From Acidovorax sp. 69 (GTDB lineage: Bacteria > Pseudomonadota > Gammaproteobacteria > Burkholderiales > Burkholderiaceae_C), in the NCBI RefSeq assembly GCF_002797445.1, contig NZ_PGEP01000001.1:2418501-2482500 (forward strand): 64,000 nt of DNA, read 5' to 3'. The notes under the pieces were generated by a model. The model did not search any database. It was not told where the DNA came from and worked only from the letters and a program-made list of their open reading frames with translations. Each line of letters opens with the position of its first letter. Positions within the stretch are counted from its first letter, which is position 1. The position numbers and the translations under genes were made by a program. Below are positions 46,164-54,170 of the stretch, piece after piece.

Positions 46164-47543
46164 CTATTGGGCCACGAAGCCTGGCTCGGACGGCTGCGTG
46201 GAGGCGGCCACACGCACCTGGTTGCCGCCATTTTTTTTGGACACATACATGGCTTCATCCGCATGGCCTAGCAGATGGTGTTCTTCACCCCCATGCTCTG
46301 GGTAGATGGCCACGCCGATGCTGGGCTGGATGTGCAGCCGAAGGCCTTCCAGATCAAACGGTTGACTGAAGGCGGCCAGGATCTTTTCGGCGGCCGCTGT
46401 CGCGTGCTCGCGCGCATGGCCCCCCTCCAGCAGCACCACAAACTCGTCCCCGCCCAACCGTGCCACGGTGTCTGAGCCGCGCACCGATTCAATCAGCCGC
46501 TGGGCCACCCGCTGCAGCAGCAGGTCGCCCATGGCATGGCCTAAGGTGTCGTTGACCTGCTTGAAGTCGTCCAGGTCGAGGAACAGCAGCGACAGCAGGC
46601 TCTGGTCGCGCCGGGCACGGGCCAGTGCGGTCTTGAGGCGGTCCAGAAACAGCTGGCGGTTGGGCAGGTGCGTGAGCTGGTCGTATTGCGCCATGTGCTC
46701 CAGGCGCTCGTGCATCTGTTTGCGCTCGATGGCAGAGGCCACCTGCGTGGACACGAACTGCAGCAGTTCCTTGTCCTTCTCGGTGTACCGGGCCTGCTCA
46801 GTGTCACTTTGCAGCACCAGTACGCCAATGGCCCCTTTTTGCGTCTGCAACGGCACGCCCAGCCAGTACAGCGGCATGCGCTGCTGGGGCGTGTGTGGGG
46901 GCAGGAGCGCTGCACGGGTCTCTGGGGTCAGCAGCAGGGTGCTGCCGCTGCGGATGACTTCGGCACACAGCCTGTCTTGCACCAGGGGTATGGGTGCCGG
47001 GGCGGGCGCATGGTCTCCGACGCGGTAGGGGAAGCTCAGCGAATCACTGTCTGCGTCGTACAGGGCCACCGCAAAGTTGGTGGCAGGCAGCAGCCGCCCG
47101 ATGATCTGGTGGATGTGCTGAAACAGCGCCTGCAGGTTGTGGGTGGTGTGGGCGGCCTCCGAGATCGCATAGATCATCGCCTGCATCGATTCCGTGAACT
47201 TGCGTTCGGTGATGTCGTGGGCCACGGCCAGGCGCACCTGCTTGTCGGGAAGCCAGCGCGCGGTCCAGCGGATGTGGGCGATGGAGCCGTCTTTGCGCAC
47301 ATAGCGGTTTTCAAACTGCAACTGCAATGCGCCGGCCGTCACGCTTTGGGCTTGGCGCTGGGTGACGGCGAGGTCTTCGGGATGCACCATGTCGAGCATG
47401 CGCTTGCCGATGACCTCCTCGGGGGTGTAGCCGAAGATGCGTTCGAACGCCGGACTGACAAACACTATCGAGCTGTCTGTATTGACCACACAGACAGCGT
47501 CGAGCAACAGGTCCACCACGTTCAGGGAAAGAAGGCTTTGCAT
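46164..47543 (-). CDS. PAS-GAF-GGDEF diguanylate cyclase
   Basis: 459 residues, cytoplasmic. PAS at about 3-125 (LLLDAVCVVNTDSSIVFVSP, ending AHDITERKFTESMQ), GAF at about 150-290 (LPATNFAVALYDADSDSLSF, IGVLVLQSDTEQARYTEKD). GGDEF domain at about 300-445 has the intact signature ARLGGDEFVVLLEGG at about 361-375, and LFLDLDDFKQVNDTLGH with the metal and substrate residues. It should make c-di-GMP from two GTP. I see no RxxD inhibitory site in the five residues before GGDEF. The ATG at 47543 is used; the frame extends upstream without similarity. The signal is unknown. Confidence 0.9.
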   Translation of the reverse strand: MQSLLSLNVVDLLLDAVCVVNTDSSIVFVSPAFERIFGYTPEEVIGKRMLDMVHPEDLAVTQRQAQSVTAGALQLQFENRYVRKDGSIAHIRWTARWLPDKQVRLAVAHDITERKFTESMQAMIYAISEAAHTTHNLQALFQHIHQIIGRLLPATNFAVALYDADSDSLSFPYRVGDHAPAPAPIPLVQDRLCAEVIRSGSTLLLTPETRAALLPPHTPQQRMPLYWLGVPLQTQKGAIGVLVLQSDTEQARYTEKDKELLQFVSTQVASAIERKQMHERLEHMAQYDQLTHLPNRQLFLDRLKTALARARRDQSLLSLLFLDLDDFKQVNDTLGHAMGDLLLQRVAQRLIESVRGSDTVARLGGDEFVVLLEGGHAREHATAAAEKILAAFSQPFDLEGLRLHIQPSIGVAIYPEHGGEEHHLLGHADEAMYVSKKNGGNQVRVAASTQPSEPGFVAQ

Positions 47544-47652
47544 GGAGCAGCGCACAGGGTGCTTGGGAGGCCCATTGTGCCGTGCCCCGGTGGTTTGCGC
47601 GGGCTTGAATGCAAAAACGCGACGGGGATATACCCCCTTGGGTGATAAGTCC

Positions 47653-48513
47653 TCAGCCGTATTTTTGTTCGAGCAAGTCCCAGTCGGCTTTGCGCACCAG
47701 CCGCTGGCGCTCGGCAAACGGCGCCACCAGGGCCGGGTCTTCGTCTATGCGTTGCGTGTCGCGCAGCACGGTCAGAGCCTTTTGCATGCCCGCCACGGCG
47801 CCCTGCAGTGCCGCGTTGGCATACAGCACGATGCCATAGCCCAGCCCGGCCAGTTCTTCGGCGCTGGTGATGGGGGTTTTGCCGCCGATCACCATGTTCA
47901 TCAATTGTGGTGCCGCCAGCCGCTGGGGCAGGGCGCGGATCTCTTCGGCAGTGGTGACCGCTTCGACAAACAAGAGGTCGGCGCCGGCCTCCTGAAAACG
48001 CTGGGCGCGTTCTACAGCCGCCTCAAAGCCCTGGGTGGCGCAGGCATCGGTGCGGGCCAGGATGAGGGTGTTGGGGTCGCGGCGCGCGTCCACGGCGGCC
48101 TTGATCTTGCCCAGCATTTCGTCGGTGGAGATGACCTCTTTGCCATTGAAATGCCCGCAGCGCTTGGGGCTGACCTGGTCTTCGAGCTGGATGCAGTCGG
48201 CGCCTGCACGCTCCAGAGTGCGCACCGCATGGTAGGTGTTGAGCGCATTGCCAAAGCCCGTGTCGGCATCGACGATGAGTGGCAGCTCCACTGCGTCGCG
48301 GATGCGGGCCGTGTGGTCGGCAATGTCGGTCAGGCCCATGAAGGCCTGGTCGGGCAGGCCAAACCACATATTGGTGACGCCTGCGCCGGTGACGTAAATC
48401 GCTTCAAACCCCAGGTCTGCCACCACGCGGGCGGAGAGGGCGTTGAAGGCACCGGGCACGATGACGCCACGGCGGGCCTGGGCCAGGGCCTTGAGTTGTT
48501 GTTTGGTATTCAT
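47653..48513 (-). CDS. Isocitrate lyase/PEP mutase family lyase
   Basis: 286 residues. TIM-barrel lyase with GAFNALSARVVADLGFEAIY, the metal-binding DADTGFGNALNTYHAVRTLE, and the active loop QLEDQVSPKRCGHFNGKEVI, whose KRCGH is shared with methylisocitrate lyase. LILARTDACATQGFEAAVER and FVEAVTTAEEIRALP follow. The family includes methylisocitrate lyase (PrpB), oxaloacetate decarboxylases and 2,3-dimethylmalate lyase. Its place next to prpF-acnD-prpC suggests the methylisocitrate lyase step. However, it is separated from prpF by a repeat and the overall sequence is closer to the dimethylmalate lyase/decarboxylase type, so I leave the symbol open. Confidence 0.85.
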   Translation of the reverse strand: MNTKQQLKALAQARRGVIVPGAFNALSARVVADLGFEAIYVTGAGVTNMWFGLPDQAFMGLTDIADHTARIRDAVELPLIVDADTGFGNALNTYHAVRTLERAGADCIQLEDQVSPKRCGHFNGKEVISTDEMLGKIKAAVDARRDPNTLILARTDACATQGFEAAVERAQRFQEAGADLLFVEAVTTAEEIRALPQRLAAPQLMNMVIGGKTPITSAEELAGLGYGIVLYANAALQGAVAGMQKALTVLRDTQRIDEDPALVAPFAERQRLVRKADWDLLEQKYG

Positions 48514-48530
48514 GGGTGTCGAATCAATTC

Positions 48531-48592
48531 GCTATATTTTTGATAGCTTGCGACGCTTTGTGTATATGCGCTACAGACCAATTTTGTCTAAA
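48531..48592 (+). repeat. Dispersed palindromic repeat
   Basis: GCTATATTTTTGATAGCTTG, CGACGCTTTG, then ATATGCGCTACAGACCAATT and TTGTC. It fills the gap between prpF and the PEP-mutase family gene, where it could weaken readthrough from the prp operon. Confidence 0.7.
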
Positions 48593-49790
48593 AACTGTGC
48601 GCGGGAACACGCACCTGGCCTTCCATGAGGATGCGGGCGCTGCGGCTCATCAGGGCTTTGGTCACCGTCCACCGGCCATTGATCTGTGTGGCCTCGGCGC
48701 CCACGCGCAAAGTGCCCGACGGGTGGCCAAACCGGACTGCATGGCGCACGCCGCCGCCAGCCGCCAGGTTGACCAGCGTGCCCGGAATGGCCGCAGCGGT
48801 GCCGATGGCCACGGCCGCAGTGCCCATCATGGCGTGGTGCAACTGGCCCATGGACAGGGCGCGCACCAGCAGGTCCACGTCGCCCGCCTCAATGTGCCTG
48901 CCGCTGGAGGCCGTGTAGCCCGCCGGGGGGGCCACGAACGCGATCTTGGGGGTGTGCTGGCGGGTGGTGGCCTCGGCCAGGTTGCGGATCAGCCCCATCT
49001 TCAGGGCGCCGTGCGCCCGTATCGCCTCCAAGCGCGCGAGTGCCGCCGCATCGCCGTTGATGGCGCCCTGCAGTTCGGTGCCGGAGTAGCCCAGGTCGGC
49101 CGCGTTCAGAAAGAGGGTGGGGATGCCCGCGTTGATCAGCGTGGCGGCAAACGTCCCGACACCGGGCACCTCCAGCGTGTCCACCACGTTCCCGGTCGGG
49201 AACATCGATCCACCACCATCTCCTTCATCGGCGGGGTCGATGAACTCCAGCGCCACCTCGGCCGCCGCGAACGTCACGCCATCCAGCTCAAAGTCGCCCG
49301 TCTCCTGCACCTGCCCGTTGGCCATCGGCACATGCGCCACGATGGTTTTGCCAATATTGGCCTGCCAGATGCGCACGGTGGCATGGCCATTGAGCGGAAT
49401 GCGCGCTGTGTCGACCAACCCCATGTGAATGGCGCAAGGCCCCACGGCGGCCGAGAGGTTGCCGCAGTTACCGCTCCAGTCCACGAACGGGCGGTCGATG
49501 GAGACCTGGCCGAACAGGTAGTCCACGTCATGCCCCGGCTGCGTGCTGCGGCTCAGGATCACGGCCTTGCTGGTGCTGGACGACGCACTGCCCATGCCGT
49601 CGATCTGCTTGCCATACGGGTCGGGGCTGCCCAGCACGCGCAGCAGCAGGGCGTCGCGTGCGGGGCCGGGCTGTTGAGCGGGGGCGGGCAGGTCTTGCAG
49701 CTGAAAGAAAACACCCTTGCTGGTGCCGCCGCGCAGGTAGGTAGCGGCAATTTTGATCTGTGGTGCCAACGCGTGGTTCATGGTGGTCAT
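48588..49790 (-). CDS. prpF: 2-methylaconitate cis-trans isomerase
   Basis: 400 residues. PrpF works with AcnD to convert methylcitrate to methylisocitrate in the methylcitrate cycle. Visible: KIAATYLRGGTSKGVFFQLQ near the start, VLGSPDPYGKQIDGMGSASS, DWSGNCGNLSAAVGPCAIHM with the active-site Cys, and FGHPSGTLRVGAEATQINGR near the end. The fold is that of proline racemase/diaminopimelate epimerase. The acnD stop lies one base before the ATG at 49790, so translation is coupled. An in-frame ATG at 49781 is an alternative. Confidence 0.94.
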   Translation of the reverse strand: MTTMNHALAPQIKIAATYLRGGTSKGVFFQLQDLPAPAQQPGPARDALLLRVLGSPDPYGKQIDGMGSASSSTSKAVILSRSTQPGHDVDYLFGQVSIDRPFVDWSGNCGNLSAAVGPCAIHMGLVDTARIPLNGHATVRIWQANIGKTIVAHVPMANGQVQETGDFELDGVTFAAAEVALEFIDPADEGDGGGSMFPTGNVVDTLEVPGVGTFAATLINAGIPTLFLNAADLGYSGTELQGAINGDAAALARLEAIRAHGALKMGLIRNLAEATTRQHTPKIAFVAPPAGYTASSGRHIEAGDVDLLVRALSMGQLHHAMMGTAAVAIGTAAAIPGTLVNLAAGGGVRHAVRFGHPSGTLRVGAEATQINGRWTVTKALMSRSARILMEGQVRVPAHSF

Positions 49791-49791
49791 G

Positions 49792-52455
49792 TCAATTTTG
49801 ATAGCTGCTTGTGCTTTCTAGATAAGCGCTGGAGCCTCTTTTTGTTTGTAAATGACGAGCCAGAAAGTCTTGCGCGAAGCGTTGCAGAACGCCGCCCGCT
49901 TCATACACCGAGACTTCCTCTGCCGTGTCGAGGCGACAGGTCATGGGGACCATGATCACGTCGCCATTCGTGCGGCGCACGCTGAGTGTGAGCGTGGTGC
50001 GCGGCTGCAGGTGGCCCGTTACGTCCAAGGTCTCGGTGCCGTTCAGACCCAACGTGTGGCGATTGGTGCCGGGTTCAAACTCCAGCGGCAGCACCCCCAT
50101 GCCAATCAGGTTGGTGCGATGAATGCGCTCAAACCCCTCGGCTGCCACCACCTCCACGCCCGCCAGGCGCACACCCTTGGCAGCCCAGTCGCGGCTCGAC
50201 CCTTGGCCGTAGTCCGCGCCCGCAATGATGATGAGCGGCTGGCGGCGGTTCAGATAGGTTTCCATCGCCTCCCACATGCGCATCACCTGGCCTTCGGGCT
50301 CCACCCGGGCGAGCGATCCCTTTTTCACCTGGCCATCCACCACGGCCATTTCGTTGACGAGCTGCGGGTTGGCAAACGTGGCGCGCATGGCGGTAAGGTG
50401 GTCTCCCCGGTGCGTGGCGTAGGAGTTGAAGTCTTCCTCGGGCACGCCCATCCGGGCCAGGTATTCGCCCGCTGCGCTGTCCAGCAGGATGGCGTTCGAC
50501 GGCGAAAGGTGGTCGGTGGTGATGTTGTCGGGCAGGATCGCCAGGGGGCGCATGCCTTTCAAGGTGCGCGGGTGGGCGGCCAGCGCGCCGGTGCCTTCGG
50601 TGTCCCAATAGGGCGGGCGGCGGATGTAGGTGGACTGGGGGCGCCAGTCGTACTGCGGCGGCACGCGCTGGCCATCATCCGGCCGGATGGCGAACATCGG
50701 CTCGTACACGGCGCGGTACTGTGCGGGTTTCACGGCGGCCTTCACCACCGCGTCGATTTCTTCATCGCCAGGCCACAGGTCTTTGAGTCGAATCTTCTTG
50801 CCGCCAACGACCGCCAGCACATCCTTTTCGATGTCAAAACGCACCGTGCCTGCCATTGCATAGGCCACCACCAGCGGGGGCGATGCCAAAAACGCCTGCT
50901 TGGCATAGGGGTGGATGCGCCCGTCGAAATTGCGGTTGCCCGACAGCACGGCGGTCGCGACCAGGTCGCGGTCGATGATCTCCTGCTGGATGGCGGGGTC
51001 GAGCGCGCCACTCATCCCGTTGCAGGTGGTGCAGGCAAAGCCGACGATGCCAAAGCCCAGTGCTTCCAGATCGGCCAGCAGCCCCGCTTCCTTCAAATAC
51101 AGCTCCACCGCCTTGGAGCCGGGCGCCAGCGACGTCTTCACCCAGGGCTTGCGCGTGAGGCCCAGCCGGTTGGCGTTGCGCGCCAACAGGGCGGCGGCGA
51201 TCACGTTGCGCGGGTTGGAGGTGTTGGTGCAGCTGGTGATGGCGGCGATGACCACGGCACCGTCGGGCAGGGTGCCTTGTTCTGGCGTGGGCATGCTCCA
51301 TGCACTGGCGATGCCTTTGGCGGCCAACTCGCTGGTGGCAACACGGGCATGGGGATTGGACGGCCCAGCCAGATTGCGAACCACGGTGGAAAGATCGAAC
51401 ACCAGGTTGCGCGCATAGACCGCGCTGTGGAGTGTGTCGGACCACAATCCCGCCGCTTTGGCATAGGTCTCGACCAGCTTCACGTGCGCCGCTTCCCGGC
51501 CTGTCAGCGTCAGATACTCCAGCGTTTGTTGATCGATGCTGAACAGCGCCGCCGTGGCGCCGTATTCGGGCGCCATGTTCGAGATGGTGGCGCGGTCGCC
51601 AATCGTGAGCTTGGCAGCGCCTTCGCCAAAAAACTCCAGGTAGGCACCCACCACCTTGGCCTTGCGCAAAAACTCGGTGAGCGCCAGCACCACATCGGTG
51701 GCGGTGATGCCGTCCTGGCGCTGGCCGGTCAGCTCCACGCCCACGATTTCGGGCAGCCGCATCATCGATGCGCGGCCCAGCATCACGTTCTCGGCCTCCA
51801 GGCCGCCCACGCCAATGGCGATCACGCCCAGCGCATCCACATGCGGGGTGTGGCTGTCGGTGCCCACGCAGGTGTCGGGGTAGGCCACACCCTCTTGCAC
51901 TTGCACCACGGGCGACATTTTTTCCAGATTGATCTGGTGCATGATCCCGTTCCCCGCCGGGATCACATCCACGTTGGCAAAGGCCTTTTTCGTCCACTCG
52001 ATGAAGTGGAAGCGGTCTTCATTGCGGCGGTCTTCGATGGCGCGGTTCTGGGCGAAGGCATCGGGGTCGAATCCGCCACATTCCACGGCCAGGGAATGGT
52101 CCACGATCAGCTGCACCGGCACGACAGGGTTCACCTGGGCCGGGTCGCCGCCCTCTTTGGCGATTGCATCGCGCAGGCCCGCCAGGTCCACCAGCGCCGT
52201 CTGGCCCAGGATGTCGTGGCACACCACACGCGCCGGGTACCAGGGGAAGTCGCGGTCACTGCGGCGCTCGACGAGCTGGCGCAGGCCATCGTGGACGGTG
52301 TCCGGGTCGGCGCGGCGCACGATGTTCTCGGCAAACACGCGGGCGGTGTAGGGCAGGGTGGCCCAGGCGGCGGGTTGCAGGGCTTCGACGGCGGCGCAGG
52401 CGTCGAAGTAGTCGAGCTGCGTGCCGGGCAGCTTCTTGCGGTACAGAGTGTTCAT
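49792..52455 (-). CDS. acnD: Fe/S-dependent 2-methylisocitrate dehydratase
   Basis: 887 residues. Aconitase-family enzyme acting on methylcitrate, giving methylaconitate that PrpF then isomerises. Visible: PAGNGIMHQINLEKMSPVVQ, DTCVGTDSHTPHVDALGVIA, the cluster Cys residues in AITSCTNTSNPRNV and GFACTTCNGMSGAL, and the swivel domain loop GADYGQGSSRDWAAKGVRLA. The prpF neighbour marks it as AcnD, not AcnA. The last 16 residues, KRGSSAYLESTSSYQN, are encoded by a dispersed repeat (49793-49850), so the native C-terminus has been replaced or extended. prpC lies 32 bases upstream. Confidence 0.94.
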   Translation of the reverse strand: MNTLYRKKLPGTQLDYFDACAAVEALQPAAWATLPYTARVFAENIVRRADPDTVHDGLRQLVERRSDRDFPWYPARVVCHDILGQTALVDLAGLRDAIAKEGGDPAQVNPVVPVQLIVDHSLAVECGGFDPDAFAQNRAIEDRRNEDRFHFIEWTKKAFANVDVIPAGNGIMHQINLEKMSPVVQVQEGVAYPDTCVGTDSHTPHVDALGVIAIGVGGLEAENVMLGRASMMRLPEIVGVELTGQRQDGITATDVVLALTEFLRKAKVVGAYLEFFGEGAAKLTIGDRATISNMAPEYGATAALFSIDQQTLEYLTLTGREAAHVKLVETYAKAAGLWSDTLHSAVYARNLVFDLSTVVRNLAGPSNPHARVATSELAAKGIASAWSMPTPEQGTLPDGAVVIAAITSCTNTSNPRNVIAAALLARNANRLGLTRKPWVKTSLAPGSKAVELYLKEAGLLADLEALGFGIVGFACTTCNGMSGALDPAIQQEIIDRDLVATAVLSGNRNFDGRIHPYAKQAFLASPPLVVAYAMAGTVRFDIEKDVLAVVGGKKIRLKDLWPGDEEIDAVVKAAVKPAQYRAVYEPMFAIRPDDGQRVPPQYDWRPQSTYIRRPPYWDTEGTGALAAHPRTLKGMRPLAILPDNITTDHLSPSNAILLDSAAGEYLARMGVPEEDFNSYATHRGDHLTAMRATFANPQLVNEMAVVDGQVKKGSLARVEPEGQVMRMWEAMETYLNRRQPLIIIAGADYGQGSSRDWAAKGVRLAGVEVVAAEGFERIHRTNLIGMGVLPLEFEPGTNRHTLGLNGTETLDVTGHLQPRTTLTLSVRRTNGDVIMVPMTCRLDTAEEVSVYEAGGVLQRFAQDFLARHLQTKRGSSAYLESTSSYQN
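49793..49850 (+). repeat. Dispersed palindromic repeat forming the 3' end of acnD
   Basis: CAATTTTGATAGCTGCTTGT, CTAGATAAGCGCTGGAGCC, then TCTTTTTG match the element at 12889-12943. It is translated from the minus strand as the AcnD C-terminus; its end supplies the TGA that abuts prpF. Confidence 0.8.
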
Positions 52456-52487
52456 GAACGTGGGGCTGGGGCGTCTGGTGCCTTGTT

Positions 52488-53654
52488 TTACTTGCGGTCC
52501 TGGATCGGCACGAACGCCAGGTCTTCCGGCCCCGTGTAGTTCGCACTCGGCCGGATGATCTTGTTGTCGATGCGCTGCTCAATGATGTGCGCCGCCCAGC
52601 CGCTGGTGCGCGCAATCACAAACAAAGGCGTGAACATGGCGGTGGGCACACCCATCATGTGGTAGCTCACGGCGCTGAACCAGTCGAGGTTGGGGAACAT
52701 TTTTTTCACCTCCCACATCACCGATTCCAGCCGCTCGGCAATGTCGAACATCTTGGTGCTGCCCGCCTCTTGCGACAGGCTGCGCGCCACGCCCTTGATG
52801 ACCACGTTGCGCGGGTCGCTCACGGTGTAGACCGGGTGACCGAAGCCAATCACTACCTCTTTGGCCTCCACGCGGCCGCGGATGTCGGCCTCGGCGTCAT
52901 CGGGGCTGTCATAGCGTTTCTGGATCTCGAAGGCCACCTCGTTCGCGCCGCCATGCTTGGGGCCGCGCAGCGCGCCGATGGCGCCGGTGATGGCCGAATA
53001 CATGTCGCTGCCCGTGCCTGCCACCACGCGGGCGGTGAAGGTGCTGGCGTTGAACTCGTGCTCGGCATACAGGTTGAGCGAGGTGTGCATGGCACGCTCC
53101 CAGGCCGCGCTGGGTGGGGTGCCGTGCAGCAGGTGCAAAAAGTGTGCGCCAATGGAGTCGTCATCGGTCTCCACCTCGATGCGGCGGCCCGAACTGGCCC
53201 AGTGGTACCAGTACAGCAGCATGGAGCCCAGCGATGCCATGAGCCGGTCGGCAATGTCGCGCGCCCCGGGCAGGTTGTGGTCGTCCTTTTCGGGCAGCGC
53301 GCAGCCCAGGGCCGAGACCCCCGTGCGCATCACGTCCATGGGGTGGCTGGCGGCGGGCAGTTGTTCCAGCGCCTGCTTCACGCTCATGGGCAGGCCACGC
53401 AGGGCCTTGAGCTTGGCCTTGTAGGCGCGCAGTTCGGCGCGCGTGGGCAGCTTGCCGTGCACCAGCAGGTGGGCGATTTCTTCAAACTCGCAGACCTCGG
53501 CAATGTCGAGGATGTCGTAGCCCCGGTAATGCAGGTCGTTGCCCGTGCGGCCCACGGTACACAGGGCGGTGTTGCCTGCCGTGACGCCCGACAGGGCCAC
53601 GGATTTCTTGGGCTTGAAGCCCGGGGTGTCTGCGCTGGAGGTGGTGGTGGTCAT
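52488..53654 (-). CDS. prpC: 2-methylcitrate synthase
   Basis: 388 residues. Condenses propionyl-CoA with oxaloacetate. Family features: [20 protein letters not shown], catalytic His in [17 protein letters not shown], the second His in [17 protein letters not shown], and catalytic Asp in [29 protein letters not shown] and the short length separate PrpC from citrate synthase GltA. The start overlaps the thioesterase stop by ATGA, so the two are coupled. It would consume the propionyl-CoA formed by mmsA and by odd-chain fatty acid oxidation. Confidence 0.95.
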   Translation of the reverse strand: MTTTTSSADTPGFKPKKSVALSGVTAGNTALCTVGRTGNDLHYRGYDILDIAEVCEFEEIAHLLVHGKLPTRAELRAYKAKLKALRGLPMSVKQALEQLPAASHPMDVMRTGVSALGCALPEKDDHNLPGARDIADRLMASLGSMLLYWYHWASSGRRIEVETDDDSIGAHFLHLLHGTPPSAAWERAMHTSLNLYAEHEFNASTFTARVVAGTGSDMYSAITGAIGALRGPKHGGANEVAFEIQKRYDSPDDAEADIRGRVEAKEVVIGFGHPVYTVSDPRNVVIKGVARSLSQEAGSTKMFDIAERLESVMWEVKKMFPNLDWFSAVSYHMMGVPTAMFTPLFVIARTSGWAAHIIEQRIDNKIIRPSANYTGPEDLAFVPIQDRK

Positions 53655-54046
53655 GCGGTCTCCTGGTTTACATAAGCATTGGTGATGGGTGCGGGGCGGC
53701 CCTTGCCATCCACCGCCACCATTTCAAAGACTCCCTTCAGTACCGCGTCCTGCGGCGAGCCCAGCGTGGCTGCAAGGCCCGTCACACACACAGTGAGCGA
53801 ACTGTGGCCGATGCGGCTGACCCAGGCGCGCAGCGTGAGCACATGGCCTACGGGCACGGGGGCCAGAAAGCACACATCCGTCACGCCCGCCATCACCACG
53901 TCGCGCTGTGCGGCGCCGCGTGCGGCCAGAAACGCCGCCTTGGCCATGAGCTGCAGGGCGTTGCCGCCAAACAGCGTGCCGTAGTGGTTGGCCAGGGTTG
54001 GAAAGACGATGTCCGTCAGCTCTACGGTGCCATGAGGGGTTGTCAT
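53651..54046 (-). CDS. Hotdog-fold acyl-CoA thioesterase
   Basis: 131 residues. The YciA-like core [20 protein letters not shown] with the conserved Asn-His and Gly-Gly, then [20 protein letters not shown] and [20 protein letters not shown]. Such enzymes hydrolyse acyl-CoA to the free acid and CoA. As the first gene of the prp operon, overlapping prpC by ATGA, it may drain excess propionyl-CoA or methylmalonyl/short acyl-CoA and free CoA. That is inferred. The ATG at 54046 follows the family start; the frame is open to 54151. Confidence 0.88.
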   Translation of the reverse strand: MTTPHGTVELTDIVFPTLANHYGTLFGGNALQLMAKAAFLAARGAAQRDVVMAGVTDVCFLAPVPVGHVLTLRAWVSRIGHSSLTVCVTGLAATLGSPQDAVLKGVFEMVAVDGKGRPAPITNAYVNQETA

Positions 54047-54170
54047 GCTTCGCAATTTACGCACAATGGCACCCCTCGGTAAGAGCTGAATTGGCGAATG
54101 ATTGCGAATGGAAAACTCGCAATTTGCAAATTTTGCGAATGACGGTGGCAATCACCACTCCAAAGAAACA
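54047..54170. promoter_or_regulatory. Divergent prp operon / scfR control region with TTGCGAA repeats
   Basis: 124 bases. TTCGCAA at 54049-54055 (start of the thioesterase unit), TTGCGAA at 54102-54108, TCGCAA at 54117-54122 and TTGCGAA at 54133-54139. The last two are arms of an inverted repeat around ATTTGCAAAT (54122-54131), itself a palindrome. The TTTGCAAA core is like the site of RamB-type regulators, relatives of the adjacent protein. Confidence 0.7.

Noticed and set aside
49852..52539. Open frame of 895 codons on the plus strand opposite acnD
   Set aside because: It is the mirror of the acnD codons in GC-rich DNA, has a His/Gly/Arg-rich composition and no family similarity.
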